The position numbers were made by a program, and so were the translations under genes. From Pseudomonadota bacterium (GTDB lineage Bacteria; Pseudomonadota; Gammaproteobacteria; Pseudomonadales; Oleiphilaceae), in assembly GCA_023430625.1 (NCBI GenBank), contig JAEZAA010000203.1, positions 1 through 15,399 on the forward strand: DNA of 15,399 nucleotides, given 5' to 3'. The notes below the pieces were generated by a model, which ran no database searches, had not been told where the DNA came from, and worked only from the letters and a program-made list of their open reading frames with translations. Positions 1 through 6,175 of this stretch are shown here, piece by piece (position 1 is the first letter of the stretch; every line of letters begins with the position of its first letter).

Positions 1-846
1 CTTGCCCACTTCATAGTCGTTGAAGTCGTGGGCGGGCGTGATCTTGACGCAGCCGGTGCCGAACTCCGGGTCTACATAGTCGTCGGCAATGATGGGAATC
101 AGACGGCCGGTAATCGGCAGGCGCACCTTCTGGCCGACCAGTTCCGCGTAGCGTTGATCTTCCGGGTGTACCGCCACGGCGGTGTCGCCCAGCATGGTCT
201 CGGGACGGGTGGTGGCGACCACCAGATGGCCGGAGCCATCGGCCAGGGGATAGCGGAAGTGCCAGAGCGAACCCTTTTCCTCTTCAGACAGCACTTCCAG
301 ATCGGAAATGGCGGTGTGCAGTTTCGGGTCCCAGTTGACCAGGCGCTTGCCGCGATAGATCAGGCCGTCGTCATAGAGGCGAACGAAGGCTTCTTTAACG
401 GCGTTGGACAGGCCGGCGTCCATGGTGAAGCGCTCCCGCGACCAGTCCACGGAGGAGCCCAGGCGACGAATCTGACGGGTAATGGTGCCGCCGGACTGTT
501 CCTTCCATTCCCAGACTTTTTCCAGGAATTGGTCCCGGCCCAGGTCATGGCGGGTCTGGTTCTGCTGGGCAAGCTGGCGCTCGACGACCATTTGGGTGGC
601 AATTCCGGCGTGATCGGTACCGGGCTGCCACAGGGTGTTACGACCCTGCATGCGTCGATAGCGAATGAGGGCATCCATGATGGCGTTGTTGAACCCGTGC
701 CCCATGTGCAGGCTGCCCGTGACGTTGGGCGGCGGAATCATGATGCAGTAGGAGTCGCCCTGGCCGCTGGGTGCGAAATAGCCGCGTTCTTCCCAGGTTT
801 GATACCAATGGCGTTCCAGTTCGTCGGGCTGATAGGTCTTTTCCAT
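1..846 (-). CDS. valS: Valyl-tRNA synthetase, N-terminal 282 residues (runs off left edge)
   Basis: This class I aminoacyl-tRNA synthetase charges tRNA-Val with valine in the cytoplasm. Only the first 282 codons are in the window; full-length members have roughly 950 residues. The start is ATG at 846 and the product begins MEKTYQPDELERHWYQTWEE, a typical ValS start. The HIGH-type ATP-binding motif is PNVTGSLHMGH at residues 40-50, followed by the conserved GTDHAGIATQ at about 77-85. The CP1 editing domain begins near residue 200 and shows the Thr-rich ATTRPETMLGD segment (211-221) and the TPAHDFND segment (270-277). The second catalytic motif, KMSKS, lies beyond the edge. No good Shine-Dalgarno sequence is visible upstream of the ATG. 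The gene appears to have its own promoter at about 997-1027, giving a leader of roughly 145 bases, although it lies downstream of and parallel to the pepA-holC group. Identification is secure. Confidence 0.97.
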   Translation of the reverse strand, partial: MEKTYQPDELERHWYQTWEERGYFAPSGQGDSYCIMIPPPNVTGSLHMGHGFNNAIMDALIRYRRMQGRNTLWQPGTDHAGIATQMVVERQLAQQNQTRHDLGRDQFLEKVWEWKEQSGGTITRQIRRLGSSVDWSRERFTMDAGLSNAVKEAFVRLYDDGLIYRGKRLVNWDPKLHTAISDLEVLSEEEKGSLWHFRYPLADGSGHLVVATTRPETMLGDTAVAVHPEDQRYAELVGQKVRLPITGRLIPIIADDYVDPEFGTGCVKITPAHDFNDYEVGK

Positions 847-996
847 GGTCAATCGTTACGCCTGTCGTCGGTCACTGGTTAGGGAGCATCGGCAAACGAG
901 GGTGGACGTGGGTCCGGCGGCGCGGCTGGCTCGCAAGAGGCCAACAGGCGCGGGCGTTCGACGATGTCTCCGGCAGGATGATGCGCAAAGCGAAAG

Positions 997-1027
997 ATTA
1001 TACACGCCCAGGCTGGGGCCGTGTATA
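997..1027 (-). promoter_or_regulatory. Putative valS promoter overlapped by an inverted repeat
   Basis: Read on the minus strand, bases 1002-997 are TATAAT, an exact sigma70 -10 hexamer. At 17-base spacing the -35 position (1025-1020) reads TACACG, only 3 of 6 matches. The same stretch is a hyphenated palindrome. TATACACG (999-1006) mirrors CGTGTATA (1020-1027), and inside it CCCAG (1007-1011) mirrors CTGGG (1013-1017), leaving a 2-base insert at 1018-1019. An exact -10 with a poor -35 inside a palindrome suggests a regulator-controlled promoter. The sequence match is direct; the regulatory role is inference. Confidence 0.5.
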
Positions 1028-1060
1028 GCGCGTCCTCGCTGGGTGGCGTCAGGACGCGCT
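1027..1060 (-). terminator. Ten-pair GC-rich hairpin after the gene at 1089-1694 (weak terminator)
   Basis: AGCGCGTCCT (1027-1036) pairs perfectly with AGGACGCGCT (1051-1060) around a 14-base loop, inside which CGC (1037-1039) can pair with GCG (1046-1048). On the minus strand it lies 29-62 bases past the stop codon of the preceding gene, where a terminator is expected. No U-run follows, so Rho-independent termination would be poor. It abuts the palindrome over the valS promoter and shares base 1027 with it. Confidence 0.35.
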
Positions 1061-1088
1061 GGGGAGAAGGCTTACAGGGAAGGGGCGG

Positions 1089-1694
1089 TTACTTGGTGTC
1101 GCTCCAGTCGGCGAAGCGCTGCTCCAACAGGCGGCATATCCGCTGCTCGATGTCCGGGCGCAGGTCGTTGATCACTTCCTGGGTCAGCTGGCGGGTCAGG
1201 TTGTCGAGCAATAGATTGGAACTGGTGCCGGTGCGCGGCGCTTGGTCGCGGCTGGCCTGGCTGCTCCACTGGGGGCGGAAGGATTGCTGCGCGACCGCGA
1301 ACTGGGCGAACTGCTTCTGGAACTCCACGCGCTCGCGCGCCAACTGCTCCAGATGTTCATAGGGCAGAAAGGGATTGTCCCGGGGCAGGGGCTTGGTCCG
1401 CTGGAACGGATCGCTGGAATCATCGGAGGTCGCGCTGCCGAATCCGGTGTTGGCGGACCCCGTGCTTGCGGGCGTCGGCTCAGGCTGTATTTCAGCCTCG
1501 GCGGCAACAGGTGCTTCAGCGGCGGCCGGCGTGTCAGCTGATGTCGCCAACGCCTCCTCGGCGGCCACTTCGGCGGCAATCGCCTCGGTCTCGGCGGGGG
1601 TGTCTTTCAGCCAATCCCGCTTGGGAGGATCAACCATCACCAAGTCTTCGAGGACGGGAATATCACTGTCGAAATCCTGATTGTTCGGCGCCAT
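1089..1694 (-). CDS. Uncharacterised acidic protein encoded between holC and valS
   Basis: I do not recognise a named domain. The start is ATG at 1694, giving 201 residues (MAPNNQDFDSDIPVLEDLVM...). I chose it over an in-frame upstream start at 1736 because an AAGGA Shine-Dalgarno lies about 7 bases before 1694. The protein has three parts. Residues 1-35 are acidic. A long low-complexity Ala/Glu/Pro/Thr-rich linker spans about 35-105. The C-terminal half looks folded, with predicted helices including PFLPYEHLEQLARERVEFQK and a final helix TQEVINDLRPDIEQRICRLL. There is no signal peptide or membrane segment, so it is probably cytoplasmic. It follows holC after 49 bases and is probably cotranscribed from pepA. 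From memory, pseudomonads carry a hypothetical gene at the same place between holC and valS, which argues that it is a real conserved gene. Its function is unknown. Confidence 0.85.
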   Translation of the reverse strand: MAPNNQDFDSDIPVLEDLVMVDPPKRDWLKDTPAETEAIAAEVAAEEALATSADTPAAAEAPVAAEAEIQPEPTPASTGSANTGFGSATSDDSSDPFQRTKPLPRDNPFLPYEHLEQLARERVEFQKQFAQFAVAQQSFRPQWSSQASRDQAPRTGTSSNLLLDNLTRQLTQEVINDLRPDIEQRICRLLEQRFADWSDTK

Positions 1695-1743
1695 GGTGGA
1701 GTCCTTCTTACTACAAGGCGGTGATACTGCAGACAAGTACGGT

Positions 1744-2187
1744 CTACTTCAAGCGGTGGCTGGTCGTATTGTAACCACGTTCACGGAAAAATCGAAAATG
1801 GTCGCGCGTCGCCGACAGAAGTCCCGGTTGCTGAGTCGAGACTTCGGCAATGCGCTGAAACCGGGTGAAGAAATCCGGAATCTGCTCGGCCAGGTTGATC
1901 AGCAGTGCCGCCTCGTCAAAGGGCTTCAGACTTGTCGAGAGGTCCTGATGGCCGAGGGTGACCGGCGCCTCAAGGGCGTCCGGTTCATCCTGCAGGCTGT
2001 GGGGAATGAAGCTGTCGGGGCGGAACGACCAGAGCAGTTGATCCAGTTCCTCCGCCTGTTCCTGGGTCTGGGTGTGGATATGAATCCGGTGACCGTGGCG
2101 CAGGGCCTTTTCCACCAGACGACACACGGTCAGAAAGCGACTGTGGTCGTCGAACTGTTCGAGAATATAAAAATCCGCCTGCGCCAC
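1744..2187 (-). CDS. holC: DNA polymerase III subunit chi
   Basis: HolC (chi) joins the clamp-loader complex through psi and binds the C-terminal tail of single-stranded DNA-binding protein, linking the replicase to SSB-coated DNA. The product is 147 residues, the usual chi length. It begins ADFYILEQFDDHSRFLTVCRLVEKA after the initiator, contains the characteristic HIHTQTQEQAEELDQLLWSF segment (about 36-55), then FIPHSL (60-65). A later EAPVTLGH segment sits where chi proteins carry a conserved P-x-L/I region. The start codon is GTG at 2187. No strong ribosome site is seen, only AAGG about 12 bases upstream. Seven bases separate it from the pepA stop, so the two are very likely translated from one mRNA. 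The pepA-holC-valS neighbourhood is common in gammaproteobacteria and supports the call. Confidence 0.94.
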   Translation of the reverse strand: MAQADFYILEQFDDHSRFLTVCRLVEKALRHGHRIHIHTQTQEQAEELDQLLWSFRPDSFIPHSLQDEPDALEAPVTLGHQDLSTSLKPFDEAALLINLAEQIPDFFTRFQRIAEVSTQQPGLLSATRDHFRFFRERGYNTTSHRLK

Positions 2188-2194
2188 GGTGCAA

Positions 2195-3688
2195 TCAGAC
2201 CTTGCCGCCGACCTGGTTGAGCAGGTACTGGGTCAGCAGGGGCACCGGCCGGCCAGTGGATGCAGCTTCCTTCCCAGAGGTCCAGGCGACACCGGCGATA
2301 TCCAGGTGGGCCCACTTGTATTTCTTGGTGAAGCGCGCCAGGAAGCAGGCCGCGGTGATGGAACCGGCTGGCCGGCCGCCAATGTTCTGGATATCGGCAA
2401 AGTTGCTGTCGATCGCCGACTGGTAATCGTCCCACAAGGGCATTTGCCAGGTGCGGTCATGGGATTGGCGTCCGGCGGCCAGCAGGCTTTGGGCGAGGTC
2501 GTCGTCATTGGCCATCAGGGCCGACGTGTGGTGACCCAGGGCGATGATACAGGCACCGGTGAGCGTTGCGATGTCCACCACCGAGGCTGGCTCGAAACGT
2601 TCGGCGTAGGTGAGGGCGTCGCACAGCACCAGGCGGCCTTCGGCGTCGGTGTTGAGGATCTCGATGGTCTGGCCGGACATGCTGGTCACGATGTCGCCGG
2701 GCTTGGTGGCGCGCCCGCTGGGCATGTTCTCGGCACAGGCGATGATGCCGACCACGTTGATGGGCAGGTTGAGCTCAGCCAAGGTGGTGAGGGTGCCGAT
2801 GACGCTGGCGGCACCGCACATGTCCCATTTCATTTCGCCCATGCCTTCGCCGGGCTTGAGGCTGATGCCGCCGGTGTCGAAGGTAATGCCCTTGCCGACC
2901 AGCACGTGGGGCGCATCCTTGGGGTTGCCGCCCTTGTATTCCATGACGGCCAGCTTGGCGGGTTCGTCGCTGCCGGCGCTCACCGCGAGCAGGGCACCCA
3001 TGCCCAGCGCCTTCATGTCTTTTTCATCCAGCACGCTGGTGGTGATCTTGTCGTAGGATTTGGCCAGACCCTTGGCTTCCTTGGCCAAGTAGGTGGGCGT
3101 GCAGATATTGCCCGGCAGATTGCCCAGGTCCTTGGTTACCGCCACGCCCTTGGCAACGGCGGTACCGATGGCCACACCCTGTTTGGCCTCATTGAGACCG
3201 GCTTTGTCCGTGGCCAGGCGCAGCTGTTTCAGGTTGAGGGGCTTGGCTTTCTCGCTCTTCATCTGATCGAAGCGGTAGAGCGCATCGGCGCTGACTTCGA
3301 CATGATATTTGCTTTTCCAGGCCACATCCCGGTTCGGCACCTCCACATCGACCAGGCAGGATACCGCGTCCTTGGCGCTGGTTTCCTTGAGCCGGCCGGT
3401 GGCCGCGGCAATGATCTTGCGGAAGTTGTTCTCGTTCAGTTTTTCCTTGGCGCCACAGCCCACGATCAGGGCGCGGGGCGTGGCGGCGCTGCCGCAATCG
3501 TAGATCCAGGTGGTGCTGGCGAGTTTTCCGGTCAGGTCGCCCTGCTTGACCAGCTTGCTCAGCAACCCGCCGGCCGCCTCGTCCAGCGCACTGGCAGACG
3601 GGGTGAAACCACCTTTCTCATAGAGACCGACAATGACGCAGTCGGTGCTTTGCTTGAGAAGATCCAGACTGATTGCGGAATATTTCAT
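2195..3688 (-). CDS. pepA: Leucyl aminopeptidase (M17 family, PepA)
   Basis: PepA is a cytosolic hexameric aminopeptidase with two metal ions that removes N-terminal residues from peptides. In E. coli it also binds DNA, in Xer recombination and carAB control; that second role is not testable here. The product is 497 residues against 503 in E. coli. The N-terminal domain (about 1-160) is followed by the catalytic domain with all expected residues: K266 and D271 in VGKGITFDTGG, K278, D289 in KWDM, and D348, E350 and R352 in NTDAEGRL. This numbering is a constant four residues below E. coli. The start is ATG at 3688 (MKYSAISLDLL), with GGAGA about 5 bases upstream. In-frame codons reach back to 3751, but that segment has no ribosome site and does not resemble the family. 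It heads the leftward pepA-holC group and is divergent from lptF. Confidence 0.98.
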   Translation of the reverse strand: MKYSAISLDLLKQSTDCVIVGLYEKGGFTPSASALDEAAGGLLSKLVKQGDLTGKLASTTWIYDCGSAATPRALIVGCGAKEKLNENNFRKIIAAATGRLKETSAKDAVSCLVDVEVPNRDVAWKSKYHVEVSADALYRFDQMKSEKAKPLNLKQLRLATDKAGLNEAKQGVAIGTAVAKGVAVTKDLGNLPGNICTPTYLAKEAKGLAKSYDKITTSVLDEKDMKALGMGALLAVSAGSDEPAKLAVMEYKGGNPKDAPHVLVGKGITFDTGGISLKPGEGMGEMKWDMCGAASVIGTLTTLAELNLPINVVGIIACAENMPSGRATKPGDIVTSMSGQTIEILNTDAEGRLVLCDALTYAERFEPASVVDIATLTGACIIALGHHTSALMANDDDLAQSLLAAGRQSHDRTWQMPLWDDYQSAIDSNFADIQNIGGRPAGSITAACFLARFTKKYKWAHLDIAGVAWTSGKEAASTGRPVPLLTQYLLNQVGGKV

Positions 3689-3846
3689 ACATTCTCCATT
3701 GACTGTTCTTATGAGGGCGCTCACGCCAGGCTCTTGAAACGGGACCTGCACCGGATCGGCAAACCGAAATCAGTGCCTTGAGCAGAGCTGGATCAGAAGC
3801 CGCATAAGAGTTTACGTGATCGCCCGTCATTTTCCACCGGCGAACT

Positions 3847-3875
3847 TTGCCGGGCACCCCATTTCTACCTACAAT
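3847..3875 (+). promoter_or_regulatory. Putative sigma70 promoter of lptF-lptG
   Basis: TTGCCG (3847-3852, 4 of 6 matches to TTGACA) and TACAAT (3870-3875, 5 of 6 matches to TATAAT) are separated by an optimal 17 bases. Transcription would begin near 3882, leaving a leader of about 60 bases before the lptF start. It lies in the 254-base gap between divergent pepA and lptF. No equally clear promoter was found for pepA on the other strand. Confidence 0.6.
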
Positions 3876-3942
3876 ACCTCTCCTTTTATAGAGACATCCT
3901 TCGTCCACCCCAATTCATTCGGGCCTTTTGGCGGGAATCAGC

Positions 3943-5040
3943 TTGTACATCATTTTCCGTTACCTGACACGCCAGCTCCTGATCAGCATGGTCGCCGTCG
4001 CTGGCGTCCTGTTGCTGATCTTCATGAGCGGCCGCTTTATCAAGTATTTGGCGGAGGCCGCCGCCGGCGAACTGGCCGCCGATGTGCTGTTTGCCATCAT
4101 GGCCTATCGCTTTCCCGGCTTTCTCGAACTCATCCTGCCGCTGGCGCTGTTTCTGGGGATTCTGCTGGCCTACGGGCGCATGTACCTGGAAAGCGAGATG
4201 ACGGTGCTGATGGCCTGTGGCCTGAGTCCCGCCCAGCTGATAAAGCTCACCATGGGCTCGGCACTGGTGGTGATGGCGATTGTGGCTGCCATGAGCCTGT
4301 TCGTGACGCCTTGGGGCGTGCAGCAGGTGGAAAAGATCTTCGAGGACCAGTCCAAGATCACCGAGTTCGAGCTGTTGGCGCCGGGCCGCTTCCAGCCGTT
4401 GCGCAGCGGCGCGCGGGTCACTTACACGGAATCCTTGAGTGCCGACAAGCGCGAGATGCGCAATGTGTTTATTGCCGAGCGCAGCCAGTCGGGCGAGGGC
4501 CTGTCGGTGGTGGTGGCCGAGACCGGCACCCAGCGGGTGGATGAGGTCACCGGCGAGCGCTTTATCGTGCTGCATCAAGGCGCGCGCTTTCAGGGACAGC
4601 CGGGTCAGCTGGATTATCGCCTGATCGAGTTCGACGAGTACGGCGTGAAGATTGCCGAGCCGACGGCCGAGCGGCGCAACACCAAGGACGAGGCGATTCC
4701 AACCGTAGAGCTTCTGGGCTCAGACCTTCCCAAGCATCAGGCGATTCTACAGTGGCGTATTTCCCTGCCACTGCTGGTGCCGGTGGTGGCCTTGCTGGCG
4801 TTGCCCCTGAGCCGGGTCAACCCGCGTCAGGGACGCTTCTTCCAGCTGCTGCCGGCCATGTTGATCTACATCGCGTACCTGGGACTGCTGATCACTGCCC
4901 GGGATCTGCTACAGAAGGAGCGGATTCCCTTCTGGCTGGGGCTCTGGTGGGTGCATGTGCTGTTCCTGGTGCTCGCCCTGTTCCTCCAGTTCGGCGGCGA
5001 CATGCGGCGTAAGTGGAGGGTGCGCCATGCGCAAGCTTGA
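3943..5040 (+). CDS. lptF: LPS export ABC transporter permease LptF
   Basis: LptF pairs with LptG and two LptB ATPases in the inner membrane to extract lipopolysaccharide and pass it to LptC and the periplasmic bridge. From TTG at 3943 the product has 365 residues (E. coli 366), beginning xYIIFRYLTRQLL, which lines up with the family start. Membrane segments are visible at about 12-30, 61-79, 104-123, 273-291, 302-320 and 333-350, flanking a periplasmic beta-jellyroll-like region at about 130-265. The conserved RVNPRQGRFFQLLPAMLIYIAY block near 291-312 is typical of YjgP/YjgQ proteins. No ATG is available near the start. The chosen TTG has GGGA about 8 bases upstream; an alternative TTG at 3928 would add five residues. 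Its stop overlaps the lptG start by 14 bases, indicating translational coupling. Confidence 0.96.
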   Translation: MYIIFRYLTRQLLISMVAVAGVLLLIFMSGRFIKYLAEAAAGELAADVLFAIMAYRFPGFLELILPLALFLGILLAYGRMYLESEMTVLMACGLSPAQLIKLTMGSALVVMAIVAAMSLFVTPWGVQQVEKIFEDQSKITEFELLAPGRFQPLRSGARVTYTESLSADKREMRNVFIAERSQSGEGLSVVVAETGTQRVDEVTGERFIVLHQGARFQGQPGQLDYRLIEFDEYGVKIAEPTAERRNTKDEAIPTVELLGSDLPKHQAILQWRISLPLLVPVVALLALPLSRVNPRQGRFFQLLPAMLIYIAYLGLLITARDLLQKERIPFWLGLWWVHVLFLVLALFLQFGGDMRRKWRVRHAQA

Positions 5041-6088
5041 CCGTTATGTGGTGACCAACGTTTCAGCCGCGTTGCTGCTGGTCCTGCTGGTGGTGTTGTC
5101 GCTTGATCTGGTGTTTGCCTTCGTCACGGAACTGGACGAGTTGAAGAACAATTATCAGATGGTGCAGGCGCTGCTCTACATTGCCTGGACCCTGCCGCGC
5201 CGGATTTACGATTACCTGCCACTGGCGGCCTTCATCGGTAGCCTGGTCGGGCTAGGTGCCCTGGCGAATAACAGCGAACTGGTGGTGATGCGCGCCGCCG
5301 GGGTGTCCACGGGGCGGATCGTCTGGGCCGCGCTGAAGCCGGCCCTGGCGGTGGTGCTGGTGAGTCTGGCGCTGGGTGAATATGTGGTGCCGCACACTGA
5401 GCGCATCGCCCAGACGGAAAAGGTTCTGGCCCAGGGGGCGCAGGAGGCCTTGAGTTCCCGCTCCGGATTCTGGCACCGGGAGGGCAACACCTTCATGCAC
5501 TTCAATGCGGTGGAGCCGAAGGGCGTGCTGCATGGCGTAACGCTGTTCGAATTCGACCAGAACCACTGGCTGACCCGCTCCACTTTTGCCAAACGCGCCA
5601 TTTATCAACGGGGCGAATGGCTGCTGATGGATGTGGTGCAAACCGAGTTGGAACGGGACCGGACCCAGCGCTTGCAGCATGATGTGCTGCCCTGGGAGAT
5701 CCGCCTGTCACCGGAGGTGTTGGGCGTGCTGGTAGTCAAGCCCGAGACCCTGTCCATCGAAGGGCTGTACACCTATTCCCAATACCTGCTGAATCAGGAT
5801 CTCAATGCCAACACCTACTTGATGGCGTTCTGGAAAAAGGTCCTGACGCCGGTGGCAACCGCCGTGCTGGTGCTGGTGGCCATCTCTTTTATTTTCGGCC
5901 CGCTGCGTTCGGTCACCATGGGCTTTCGGGTCTTCACCGGCATTATCGTGGGGCTGCTGTTCAAGTACGCCCAGGATCTGCTGGGCCCGGCGAGTCTGGT
6001 GTTTGGCTTCAATCCCATCTTCGCCACGCTGGTGCCGATCATCGTCTGTCTGGTGATTGGCGTGGTCTTGCTCCGACGCGCGAGTTAA
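5027..6088 (+). CDS. lptG: LPS export ABC transporter permease LptG
   Basis: LptG is the second permease half of the LptB2FG lipopolysaccharide extractor. The product has 353 residues (E. coli 360) and begins MRKLDRYVVTNVSAALLLVL, with an N-terminal amphipathic helix running into the first membrane segment (about 14-34). Further membrane segments lie at about 63-80 and 100-118, and three more in the last 80 residues, around a periplasmic domain. I chose ATG at 5027 because GGAGG lies 7 bases upstream and the start matches the family. The frame is open upstream to 4955, but that part is the end of lptF read in another frame. The 14-base overlap with lptF points to coupled synthesis of equal amounts. 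A strong terminator begins 28 bases after the stop. Confidence 0.97.
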   Translation: MRKLDRYVVTNVSAALLLVLLVVLSLDLVFAFVTELDELKNNYQMVQALLYIAWTLPRRIYDYLPLAAFIGSLVGLGALANNSELVVMRAAGVSTGRIVWAALKPALAVVLVSLALGEYVVPHTERIAQTEKVLAQGAQEALSSRSGFWHREGNTFMHFNAVEPKGVLHGVTLFEFDQNHWLTRSTFAKRAIYQRGEWLLMDVVQTELERDRTQRLQHDVLPWEIRLSPEVLGVLVVKPETLSIEGLYTYSQYLLNQDLNANTYLMAFWKKVLTPVATAVLVLVAISFIFGPLRSVTMGFRVFTGIIVGLLFKYAQDLLGPASLVFGFNPIFATLVPIIVCLVIGVVLLRRAS

Positions 6089-6116
6089 GGCGTAGGGTAA
6101 ACAAGAGGGCGGAAAC

Positions 6117-6156
6117 GAAACAGGCCCTGTCTCCGGGGGGAGGCAGGGCCTGTTTC
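6117..6156. terminator. Long bidirectional terminator between lptG and the lipoprotein gene
   Basis: GAAACAGGCCCTG (6117-6129) pairs perfectly with CAGGGCCTGTTTC (6144-6156). Pairing continues inward for five more pairs, one of them G-U, closing on a GGGG loop at 6135-6138, so the stem is 18 pairs. The plus-strand side ends with TTTC and then TGTTTAG. The minus-strand side ends with GTTTCGTTTCC. It sits between the convergent stop codons at 6088 and 6176, so it can serve both genes. Confidence 0.85.
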
Positions 6157-6175
6157 TGTTTAGTGGTCTGGACGA

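Noticed and set aside
28..882. 284-codon open frame on the plus strand opposite valS
   Set aside because: The opposite strand reads a clear ValS N-terminus with the HIGH-type motif. The plus frame has no recognisable domain and shadow-type composition.
845..1171. Plus-strand frames in the gap between valS and the uncharacterised gene
   Set aside because: They are Arg/Ser/Trp-rich and overlap the valS promoter and hairpins, without a ribosome site or family resemblance. I treat the gap as regulatory.
2189..3781. 530-codon open frame on the plus strand opposite pepA
   Set aside because: It is antisense to a complete aminopeptidase with every catalytic residue in place. Its translation is Gly/Ala/His/Gln-rich, as expected from the reverse of GC-rich codons, and shows no domain or ribosome site.
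3886..4578. 230-codon minus-strand frame opposite lptF
   Set aside because: It is rich in His, Gln and Ala without motif structure and is fully covered by a family-typical lptF on the other strand.
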